Shown here in pieces: positions 1 to 6,229 of a stretch of DNA of 18,680 bases. Position 1 is the stretch's first letter, and each line of letters begins with the position of its first letter. The translations under genes were made by a program, and so were the position numbers. Where the stretch lies: the NCBI GenBank assembly GCA_003641405.1, contig QNAF01000011.1, forward strand, positions 1 to 18,680. Direction: 5' to 3'. The notes under the pieces are model-generated. The model did no database searches, was not told the origin of the DNA, and saw nothing but the letters and a program-made list of their open reading frames with translations. The DNA comes from Candidatus Zixiibacteriota bacterium (lineage in GTDB: Bacteria > Zixibacteria > MSB-5A5 > GN15 > FEB-12).

Positions 1-1
1 A

Positions 2-886
2 CATACTACGGTAGCGTCGCCGGATGTTGTTCGTCACGACTTTACTGCAACCGAGGTTCCGATATCGGAAGTACAGATTATTGATATTCCGACTATTCTA
101 CCAACGACTACGATTCAGCAAAGCACGCCTCAGATGAAAGTATTACCATCCATGATTGATGTTACTGCCCCGGACTCCGGCGTTGCCTGGCAGGCGGGTG
201 AGCAGTATACGATCCGCTGGGCTAGCAGTGACTTGGATGGGCCGGTCAAAATCAATTTAATCCAGGCACAGAGAGGAACCGATGGAGTTGTATCCTATTT
301 GACTCTTCCCGTTGTTGCCAGTACCGAAAATGACGGTGTCTACGAGTATCTGGTACCGGAGCGTATGGGATTTCATTCCACTTACTTTACTTGCGAAGTG
401 TCATCGCTTGATGGTCAGACAAAAGATCAGTCTCAGGCGTATTTTGATGTTTACACAGAGCCGATTGATATGACCTGCAAGATTGTAGACCTCAAGCAGA
501 GTAAGCACTCGGAATTCTACGTGTTCTATTGTTCAGAACAGAAGTGGTTGGAATTTGATGTCTGGGTTCGTAACGACGGTACTCAACGACAGATTGATTT
601 TGTGACGGTCAGTGTCATATTAATAAAGGAACCTGAAGAATTGGTAATGCTTCAGGAAGAATGGGGACTCAGCAGTATAAATTCTCAACTTTGGTATTCA
701 ACTCCCGAGCCGAGGAAATTTGATATTGAGGGCCATGATTGGACGGTAGGTTATATAGATGAATATGTAGATATTGAAAGTGGCGCCTACCGAGTGGAGA
801 TCGAGGTTAATCTGGATAACAGACTGGGCGAAAATCCGGTTTTGTTAGACAACAACAAATATGTGTGTCGCTTCGAAATCAGGTAG
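2..886 (+). CDS. Exported Ig-like (Kre9/KNH-type) domain protein, 5' end outside window
   Basis: The reading frame is open from the first complete codon of the window to the TAG at 884-886. The ATG at 134 is therefore probably internal, and the real start lies off the left edge. The visible 294 residues begin with a Thr/Pro/Ile-rich stretch. A beta-sandwich module follows at roughly 155-460, with the pattern P-D-S-G-V-x-W-x-x-G, Y-T-I-R-W, a V-Y-E-Y-L-V-P strand and a final S-Q-A-Y-F-D-V strand. This resembles the Ser/Thr-rich Kre9/KNH Ig-like family found in many secreted bacterial proteins. The last third contains V-R-N-D-G, as in CARDB-like adhesion or spacer domains, which is a weaker match. 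No enzymatic motif is visible. The next gene starts 43 bases later with no terminator between, so the two may be co-transcribed. A role as a surface or periplasmic binding module is inference. Confidence 0.75.
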   Translation, partial: HTTVASPDVVRHDFTATEVPISEVQIIDIPTILPTTTIQQSTPQMKVLPSMIDVTAPDSGVAWQAGEQYTIRWASSDLDGPVKINLIQAQRGTDGVVSYLTLPVVASTENDGVYEYLVPERMGFHSTYFTCEVSSLDGQTKDQSQAYFDVYTEPIDMTCKIVDLKQSKHSEFYVFYCSEQKWLEFDVWVRNDGTQRQIDFVTVSVILIKEPEELVMLQEEWGLSSINSQLWYSTPEPRKFDIEGHDWTVGYIDEYVDIESGAYRVEIEVNLDNRLGENPVLLDNNKYVCRFEIR

Positions 887-929
887 TAGAGAGAAAACTG
901 TATTTTAGGATATATGATGGAGATATATA

Positions 930-2735
930 ATGAATAAATCAGCGTGGGTTTTATGTCTGGTATTTCTCCTTTGTGTTATCCCGGCAGGATCAGTATCGGC
1001 CGGTGACATCGAGGAAAACTTGACTTATCAGGGTAACAAGGCCCGGATAACGGTTGGCACTATCAAGACAAAGGCCAGTCAATGCAGCTATGAGATGGCG
1101 GCGTCTATTGGAGAAATGTTGTCATCTACGCTGGTGAACACCGGTCGGTTCGTTGTGCTGGCCAGTCACGAAGAGGTGGCTGAACTGGCCGAAGAACTGG
1201 AGTTTGCGGGGTCCGAGTATGCCGAGTCCGGCCAAGGACCACAAAAAGGACTGATGGAAAGTGCGGACCTGCTCGTAACCGGTGCCATCACCGCTTTTGA
1301 GCCCAACGCCAGTGGTGGTGGTGGGATGCTCGGCGGACTCAAGAAGAAAGCGATGGGTTCGGTCGGTGTCAGCAGTAACAAGGCTCAAATCAACATGGAG
1401 ATAAAGCTGATTGATATCCGTACTCGTCGTGTCTTGAAATCGAAGACTATCAAGGCCAAATCGACCAGTTGGAGCACCGATATGACCGGTGGTGGTTGGT
1501 CGGAAGATCTCTCGATGGACGGTGCTCTGGGCATCTATTCCAACGCGCCGATGGAGGATGCGATTCGCACGGTACTGGCCAAGGCGGTTGAGAGAATCTC
1601 AAAGGAAGTGCCCAAAGAATACTATCGCTACTCAGGTCAGGGTCAGTATACGACCGAGTACCGCGAAGGCCAGGCTGCCAGTTCGTCCGTTACTCCGGGC
1701 GCACAATCAGCCGCGGCTTCAACAACTGCACAAGTTGCGACACCAGCGCCAGCTCCGGCACCCGCACCTGCCGCCGAAGATATGACGCTCTACACCAAGT
1801 ACGACTTCGTGCCGGGAAACAAAGTGATCTACTACGACGATCTTAAAGGTGAGGAGGAAGGCGAGTTCCCGTACCGCTGGAATTTTGAAAAAGGGGTCTT
1901 TGAGATTGTCCGCTATGGCGGAGACTTCTGGATTATGTGCACCAACACTGGTTTAGTACGACCCAAGATGCCGGATGCTCCACTGCCGTCTAAGTATACC
2001 GTAGAAATGGATTTCTACAGCTATGGTGCGGATCTGGTATCGCAAAGATATACTATCTTCTGGGTGGATGCCAAAGGTGACAATATCGGCCAGTTCTCAG
2101 CTAATGGGTATGGGGGTACTTTTCTTGATCTCAACAGAAAGCGTATGGCCGACAAGTCAGTTCCGGGCCGGTTCCCTAAAGGCGTAAATATCATGCGCAT
2201 TATGGCTACTTCACGCTCGATGATATGCTACATCAATAATGAAAAAGTCGCCAATGTTCCGAAGGTGGATGGTTTCAACCCGGTTGGGTTCCGGGTGCGA
2301 CTGGAGGGCTCGTCTTATGAGGATAGGCCCACCCTAGTTCGCAATTTCCGCTTTGCCGAGGGCGGCGGGAGCATGCGAGAGCAGCTTGACGAGACCGGGC
2401 GGATTGTCACACACGGCATTCTGTTCGACCCCGGTCAATATGTTATCAAAGGTGAGTCGTTCAAAACACTCAAAGATATCGGGCGTCTACTTGAGGATGA
2501 ACCGGATCTGAGGTTGTCGATCGAAGGTCATACCGACAGTGACGGTTCCGACGAAAACAACCAAGCCCTTTCGCAGAATCGAGCCAAGGCGGTAGTTGAT
2601 TATCTATCGCAGAAGTACGGCATTGAATCAGGTCGCCTGGAAGCAAAAGGCTGGGGCGAGTCCAAGCCAATCGACACTAACGATTCGCCCGAAGGCAAAG
2701 CCAACAATCGGAGAGTGGAATTGGTGAAACTGTAG
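930..2735 (+). CDS. CsgG-like / LamG-like / OmpA C-terminal envelope protein
   Basis: A protein of 601 residues. GGAG at 919-922 sets the ATG. Residues 1-24 are a signal peptide ending V-S-A, with no lipobox Cys at the cleavage point. Residues about 38-225 match the CsgG/curli-assembly fold: T-V-G-T-I start, L-V-N-T-G-R-F-V-V-L strand, S-A-D-L-L-V-T-G-A-I, then L-I-D-I-R-T-R-R-V-L. A Ser/Ala then Pro/Ala-repeat linker covers about 246-283. Residues about 285-478 look like a concanavalin/LamG-like beta-sandwich (inferred from the pattern of W, Y and F strands). Residues about 490-601 are an OmpA-type peptidoglycan-binding domain with H-T-D-S-D-G at 534-539, N-R-A-K-A-V-V and a terminal N-N-R-R-V-E-L. 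The OmpA module should anchor the protein to peptidoglycan in the periplasm. The CsgG module is related to outer-membrane export pores and to FlgO/penicillin-binding-protein activators. The LamG-like part may bind glycan or protein. Canonical CsgG is a lipoprotein of about 260-280 residues, so this is an elongated, non-lipidated relative and may not form a pore. Confidence 0.85.
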   Translation: MNKSAWVLCLVFLLCVIPAGSVSAGDIEENLTYQGNKARITVGTIKTKASQCSYEMAASIGEMLSSTLVNTGRFVVLASHEEVAELAEELEFAGSEYAESGQGPQKGLMESADLLVTGAITAFEPNASGGGGMLGGLKKKAMGSVGVSSNKAQINMEIKLIDIRTRRVLKSKTIKAKSTSWSTDMTGGGWSEDLSMDGALGIYSNAPMEDAIRTVLAKAVERISKEVPKEYYRYSGQGQYTTEYREGQAASSSVTPGAQSAAASTTAQVATPAPAPAPAPAAEDMTLYTKYDFVPGNKVIYYDDLKGEEEGEFPYRWNFEKGVFEIVRYGGDFWIMCTNTGLVRPKMPDAPLPSKYTVEMDFYSYGADLVSQRYTIFWVDAKGDNIGQFSANGYGGTFLDLNRKRMADKSVPGRFPKGVNIMRIMATSRSMICYINNEKVANVPKVDGFNPVGFRVRLEGSSYEDRPTLVRNFRFAEGGGSMREQLDETGRIVTHGILFDPGQYVIKGESFKTLKDIGRLLEDEPDLRLSIEGHTDSDGSDENNQALSQNRAKAVVDYLSQKYGIESGRLEAKGWGESKPIDTNDSPEGKANNRRVELVKL

Positions 2736-2829
2736 ACCGCTTTGCATCGAACAGCAATCGTTGCAAATAGCTGAGGGTGCTGACCCCAAGCAGATGTCGG
2801 CATTCTCAGGATAATGACCTTATTGGCTG

Positions 2830-2836
2830 AGGAGAG
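2830..2836 (+). promoter_or_regulatory. Ribosome binding site of the GIDE-domain gene
   Basis: AGGAGAG lies just before the ATG at 2840. The 104 bases since the previous stop (2736-2839) hold only a weak 4-bp GGGT/ACCC hairpin around 2775-2786, and no clear promoter or terminator. Confidence 0.6.
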
Positions 2837-2839
2837 TCA

Positions 2840-3673
2840 ATGACAATTACCGGAGATTATCTGATGGCCGCGGTTTTTACGCTGATTGGCGGTTTCGTTT
2901 TCTTCCTTGGGTTCTACAAATGGCGCAAGTATCGCATCATTCGCGATACCCCCACTTCGAAGATCCGGTCGATGGCGATGGGGGTGGTCGAGATACATGG
3001 CAGTGTTGAAGCCGACCAACTAATCAAGACGCCGTTTTCAAAGACAGAGTGTGTGTACTACAAGTGGGAAATCAAGGAGTATCGCCGATCAAGCTCCTCG
3101 AGCGGCAAGAGCTCGTCAAACAAATGGGTGGGAGTCGGTTCGGGTGAGCAAAGTGTTCCATTCTTCGCTAAGGACGAAACCGGCAGAGCATTGGTCGAGC
3201 CGGACAAGGCCGAGTTCATTGTGGCTTACAAGAAAGTGTTCTATCAGAAGGGCAAAGGACTGATCGGATCAATTAAAGTATTGTCAAAACTTGTCAAGGC
3301 TCTTAAGAACTTAGACCCCAACGATCCAACTTCACTCAATATCGATGGTGATGATCTTGTGCCGATGGAGTCCGGCGGATCTGTCCGTACGGTTAGGGTA
3401 GGCGACCGGAAGTACTACGAGTACTTTATCGAGCCGGACGATAATCTGTTTGTGCTGGGAACGGCAGCTAACGATTCGTCGGTACCTGACAACGTGGTTA
3501 TCAAACGCGGTAAGAACGAAAAGACTTTCATTATTTCGGATAAGAGCGAGAGGGGCGTACTCAAGAATCTGAAAAAGCTGATGATGGTCTGCTTTATCGG
3601 TGGTGGTATTTTTGTAGCGGCAGGTATAGTAATGCTTCTTCAAATGTTGAACATTATTCCAGGAGTTGATTGA
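2840..3673 (+). CDS. GIDE-domain (MUL1/E3 ligase-like) membrane protein
   Basis: A protein of 277 residues. One hydrophobic segment sits at about 8-27, followed by the basic K-W-R-K-Y-R stretch, and a second at about 249-271. The part between resembles the GIDE domain, the membrane-embedded non-RING region of the mitochondrial ubiquitin ligase MUL1/MULAN that also occurs in bacteria and archaea. Supporting features are G-V-V-E-I-H-G-S-V near the first membrane segment, the T-P-F-S-K-T-E-C-V-Y-Y-K-W-E-I motif, a Ser-rich loop, and a later Y-Y-E-Y-F-I-E-P-D-D-N-L-F-V-L-G-T-A strand. No RING finger is present, so ligase activity should not be assumed. In prokaryotes, genes of this family often neighbour lemA, and here the stop codon abuts the lemA start. 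Topology with both ends near the cytoplasmic face and the domain outside is inferred. A role in envelope stress or membrane quality control is also inferred. Confidence 0.75.
   Translation: MTITGDYLMAAVFTLIGGFVFFLGFYKWRKYRIIRDTPTSKIRSMAMGVVEIHGSVEADQLIKTPFSKTECVYYKWEIKEYRRSSSSSGKSSSNKWVGVGSGEQSVPFFAKDETGRALVEPDKAEFIVAYKKVFYQKGKGLIGSIKVLSKLVKALKNLDPNDPTSLNIDGDDLVPMESGGSVRTVRVGDRKYYEYFIEPDDNLFVLGTAANDSSVPDNVVIKRGKNEKTFIISDKSERGVLKNLKKLMMVCFIGGGIFVAAGIVMLLQMLNIIPGVD
3661..3665 (+). promoter_or_regulatory. lemA ribosome binding site inside the GIDE gene
   Basis: AGGAG lies within the last codons of the upstream gene, eight bases before the ATG at 3674. The upstream TGA (3671-3673) touches that ATG. 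This arrangement predicts translational coupling and a near-fixed ratio of the two proteins. Confidence 0.7.
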
Positions 3674-4240
3674 ATGGAAATATTGTGGACTGTTATCTGG
3701 GTCGGTATCGTCCTTCTGGCCGTTATTGTCATTGCTTGGCTTGTTGGCATTTACAACTCGCTGGTCAGACTGAAGAACAACATCAAGAAGGCGTGGAGCA
3801 ATATCGACGTGCTCCTCAAGCAGCGACAGGATGAACTGACCAAGCTGATGAACACCGTCAAGGGCTACATGAAGCACGAGAAGGAAGTCCTGACAAAAGT
3901 CACCGAGGCGCGTACGGCGTTCATGAATGCCCAGAGTGTGGGCGACAAAGCCAAAGCCGACAACATGATGACCTCGACCCTGAAATCACTCTTTGCGGTT
4001 GCTGAGAACTACCCGGAACTGAAAGCAGACCGAAGTTTCGCACAGTTCCAAAGTCGGATAAGTGAGATTGAGGACCAGATATCCGACCGTCGCGAGTTCT
4101 ACAACGATTCGGTCAATACCTTCAATATCCGCATCGAGCAAATCCCTGACCTGTTCGTGGCCCGAATGCTTGGCTATGTCGCTCGAGAGCTGTTTCAAGC
4201 CGCTGAATCCGATCGGGCGGATGTGGAGATTCAGTTCTGA
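3674..4240 (+). CDS. lemA: LemA family protein
   Basis: A protein of 188 residues, the usual length for the family. One N-terminal membrane segment spans about residues 4-25 and is followed by a long helical region. Family hallmarks are Y-N-S-L-V-R-L-K-N-N-I-K-K-A-W-S-N-I-D-V-L-L-K-Q-R just after the membrane, then N-Y-P-E-L-K-A-D followed by F-x-x-F-Q-S-R-I-S-E-I-E-D-Q-I and R-R-E-F-Y-N-D-S-V-N-T-F-N. LemA proteins are thought to place a short N-terminus outside and a helical bundle inside. They recur beside membrane metalloproteases or TPM/GIDE-type proteins, but their biochemical role is not settled. The direct partner here is the GIDE-domain protein, whose stop codon abuts this start. No M48 protease gene is present nearby. 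The final D-V-E-I-Q-F tail is typical of family ends. Confidence 0.92.
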   Translation: MEILWTVIWVGIVLLAVIVIAWLVGIYNSLVRLKNNIKKAWSNIDVLLKQRQDELTKLMNTVKGYMKHEKEVLTKVTEARTAFMNAQSVGDKAKADNMMTSTLKSLFAVAENYPELKADRSFAQFQSRISEIEDQISDRREFYNDSVNTFNIRIEQIPDLFVARMLGYVARELFQAAESDRADVEIQF

Positions 4241-4413
4241 CGCTCACCGTTCGAACAGATCGACTCTGGGCGACCGAGTGTCAATACAGACACATTATCA
4301 GTATACCGGAAAGCTGACCTTGGACAAGGAGTGTGATAGTGATTGACTGTCAGCACATATCATCGCACGTCAAGAAGATAGGTGGATGTAGTTAGAGTAT
4401 CACTTTGGATTGA

Positions 4414-4447
4414 TTTGTGACCGCTTTGGACAGAGAGTGGTCACAAA
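4414..4447. repeat. 9-bp inverted repeat TTTGTGACC / GGTCACAAA
   Basis: Perfect arms lie at 4414-4422 and 4439-4447 around a 16-base spacer, about 175 bases after the lemA stop. There is no following T tract, so it is not a standard intrinsic terminator. The right arm also begins the doubled GGTCACA motif. It could be a protein-binding operator or part of a recombination site. Confidence 0.45.
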
Positions 4448-4499
4448 ATGGTCCCACAGAGACCCTGAAACTGAAAAAGCGAATTCACAAAAGAACAAT

Positions 4500-4508
4500 T
4501 GCTATAAA
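4500..4508 (+). promoter_or_regulatory. Possible extended -10 promoter element for the CEOS-like gene
   Basis: TGC-TATAAA fits an extended -10 box (TGN followed by TATAAT-like). No good -35 hexamer sits 16-18 bases upstream, which extended -10 promoters tolerate. It would give a leader of roughly 115-120 bases before the ATG at 4633. Weak evidence from pattern alone. Confidence 0.3.
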
Positions 4509-4590
4509 ACACACCATGGCTTATACATCAACTCCACCTGTTCAAATTGTCTGAATGCGTGCAGTTTAGAGGGTTGATAGTCCTTTCATG

Positions 4591-4606
4591 TAAGGCACGA
4601 GCCTTA
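4591..4606 (+). promoter_or_regulatory. Small hairpin in the leader of the CEOS-like gene
   Basis: TAAGGC (4591-4596) pairs with GCCTTA (4601-4606) around an ACGA loop. It ends 26 bases before the start codon and just upstream of the weak GAGAAA ribosome binding site. It could affect translation initiation, but a 6-bp stem can arise by chance. Confidence 0.3.
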
Positions 4607-4632
4607 ATTGTCTCGGGAAATGAGAAACAAAT

Positions 4633-5790
4633 ATGAGTGAATTGATGTTTGGAGTCATTGGTACTTCAAAAAAAGAGAATGAGAAGCGCGTTCCGATTCA
4701 TCCGGAGCACTTGGCCCGTCTTTCGGAACAAGTGCGTCGCCAACTGGTGTTTGAGGAAGGCTATGGAGCGCGATTCGATATCGGGGACTCGGAAATCGCT
4801 TCAAGGACGGGCGGTGTCGCCACCCGCCACGAGCTCTTGGCCAATATTGGGAGAGTCATTATCCCCAAGCCGGTGTTATCTGATTTACAGGAACTTCGTG
4901 AAGGTGGAATCCTCTGGGGCTGGCCACATTGCGTACAGCAAAGGGCTCTCACCCAAGTTGCTATCGATCGCAAGCAGACACTCATTTCCTTTGAGGATAT
5001 GTTTGTGTGGGGGCCTAAGGGAGAGATTGGTCGCCACACCTTCTATAAGAACAACGAAATAGCGGGCTACTGCGCCGTATTACATGCCTTACAACTGAAA
5101 GGTATCGACGGGCACTACGGAAATCAACGCAGGACGATAATCTTCAGTTTTGGTGCGGTCAGCCGTGGGGCCATATACGCCCTCAAGGCACGTGGGTTTA
5201 GAGATATCACAATCTGTATTCAGCGTCCCGACCACATGGTACGCGAGGAAGTGCTTGATTGTCAATATGTCCGTATTCGGGAAGGCAATGAGGGTGAAGC
5301 GCGCATGTTGTTGGTGGAGCACGATGGTACTGAGCGACCGTTGGTTGACCTGATCAGCCAATCGGATATCATTGTAAACGGAATTTTTCAAAAGCCTGAT
5401 CATCCCATCCTCTTTGTGACCGAGGAGGAGAGATCATGCCTCAAGCCGGGCAGCATGATCATCGATGTCAGTTGCGACGAGGGTATGGGATTTTTCTTTG
5501 CCAAACCGACGACATTCAAGAAGCCAATGTTCAGAGTCGGAACGGTAGACTATTATGCCGTGGATCACACCCCAAGCTATCTTTGGGAAAGTGCCTCACG
5601 ATCTATCTCTGCTGCTCTCATTGTCCATTTACCGACTGTGATGGCGGGCCATGAGAGCTGGCAACAAAACGAGACCGTTCGACGGGCCGTAAGTATTGAT
5701 GCCGGCGTAATTCAGAATCCCACCATTCTGTCATTTCAGAAACGCCAACCATCCTATCCCCACGCCCCCATCGATACGGGTGTGAACTGA
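4633..5790 (+). CDS. ceo: N5-(carboxyethyl)ornithine synthase family dehydrogenase
   Basis: A protein of 385 residues in the alanine dehydrogenase/transhydrogenase superfamily. Its motif set matches CEOS (EC 1.5.1.24), which uses NADPH to condense pyruvate with the side-chain amine of ornithine. The motifs are K-K-E-N-E-K-R (13-19), G-W-x-H-C-V-Q (from 96), F-E-D-M-F (120-124), K-N-N-E-I-A-G (139-145), I-D-V-S-C-D-E-G (277-284), P-T-T and V-D-H-T-P-S (310-315). The nucleotide-binding turn reads S-F-G-A-V-S-R-G (172-179), where the first canonical Gly is Ser. The Lactococcus enzyme is about 313 residues. The extra length lies largely between the Rossmann turn and I-D-V-S-C-D-E-G, and similar long forms occur in other phyla. 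Substrate specificity is therefore uncertain and another amino acid is possible. The protein lacks a signal peptide and should be cytosolic. It stands alone in its transcription unit, apart from the decayed barrel fragment downstream. The start is chosen by the N-terminal F-G-V-I-G-T-S-K-K-E-N strand; GAGAAA upstream is a weak ribosome binding site. Confidence 0.78.
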   Translation: MSELMFGVIGTSKKENEKRVPIHPEHLARLSEQVRRQLVFEEGYGARFDIGDSEIASRTGGVATRHELLANIGRVIIPKPVLSDLQELREGGILWGWPHCVQQRALTQVAIDRKQTLISFEDMFVWGPKGEIGRHTFYKNNEIAGYCAVLHALQLKGIDGHYGNQRRTIIFSFGAVSRGAIYALKARGFRDITICIQRPDHMVREEVLDCQYVRIREGNEGEARMLLVEHDGTERPLVDLISQSDIIVNGIFQKPDHPILFVTEEERSCLKPGSMIIDVSCDEGMGFFFAKPTTFKKPMFRVGTVDYYAVDHTPSYLWESASRSISAALIVHLPTVMAGHESWQQNETVRRAVSIDAGVIQNPTILSFQKRQPSYPHAPIDTGVN

Positions 5791-6090
5791 CGGGCTGGTT
5801 GGGCTCATCCGCTTGGGCAGGTTAAAAAAACTATCGCCTGGTTGTGCCAAGTTGGACTTGGAGTCATAGTTGGTGAACCCACAGGTATCAGCGGAAAGCT
5901 GTGGTTATCGGGTAAGACAGCAATTGATGGTGCAGTGGCTTGGTCTTTTGACAAGAATGCCAAGCTTCAGGTCCACGGAGATTTCCTGATCCACAAGTTT
6001 GATTTGATCATAGTAGATAAAGGGAGGTTACCTCTCTACTACGGCATTGGTGGAATGGGTAAGAACACACAGCAAACGGCGGTTTGTTAG
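5791..6090 (+). pseudogene. Remnant of an outer-membrane beta-barrel protein gene
   Basis: The frame right after the upstream stop stays open to the TAG at 6088-6090 and encodes recognisable barrel strands from about 5851: G-L-G-V-I-V-G-E-P-T-G-I-S-G-K-L-W-L, then T-A-I-D-G-A-V-A-W-S-F, L-x-V-H-G-D-F-L-I-H-K-F-D-L-I and R-L-P-L-Y-Y-G-I-G-G. This order is what I recall from small DUF3996/BAPKO_0422-like outer-membrane barrels. No ATG or GTG start with a ribosome binding site exists in frame, the signal peptide is missing, and the sequence diverges after G-I-G-G and stops. The second half of the barrel is absent. A TTG at 5842 could be read as a start, but it has no Shine-Dalgarno sequence and would omit export signals. 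I call it a truncated gene. The 139 bases to the next gene show nothing clear except the ribosome binding site described separately. Confidence 0.65.
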
Positions 6091-6213
6091 TTTTTAGTTT
6101 CCATAATGGAGCAAAATGTTATTTTTTGCAGTACAGTTAACAATAACAACCAGACGCCGTCCTTGGGTCTGTGTCGGTTGGGGAATGATGTCAATCCCGA
6201 CTGGAATACTATG

Positions 6214-6221
6214 AAGGAGGT
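6214..6221 (+). promoter_or_regulatory. Strong ribosome binding site deciding a GTG start
   Basis: AAGGAGGT lies eight bases before the GTG at 6230-6232. It is the strongest Shine-Dalgarno match in the window and fixes the start of the FG-GAP gene at a GTG codon whose product begins with a good signal peptide. Confidence 0.8.
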
Positions 6222-6229
6222 CCTGTATA

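Larger units (their letters stand above)
4241..4632. other. 392-base intergenic region
   Basis: No convincing gene is visible. Items seen in order are a 9-bp inverted repeat (4414-4447), a doubled TGGTCACA-like motif (4438-4456), an extended -10-like element (4500-4508) and a TAAGGC/GCCTTA hairpin (4591-4606) just before the ceo start. A run of codons around 4432-4575 is open in one frame but has no start or ribosome binding site, and I do not call it a gene. Confidence 0.6.

Noticed and set aside
4062..4346. Plus-strand open frame overlapping the 3' end of lemA
   Set aside because: Most of it is the lemA sequence in another frame. The product is Ser/Arg-rich without motifs, and no ribosome binding site precedes it.
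6022..6034. GAGGT-T-ACCTC short palindrome
   Set aside because: It lies inside the barrel-derived coding remnant, where the conserved R-L-P-L-Y residues explain the bases. A 5-bp arm is expected by chance.
5842..6090. An 82-residue gene starting at the TTG of 5842
   Set aside because: No ribosome binding site and no signal peptide for what looks like a barrel fragment. It is better described as part of a pseudogene.
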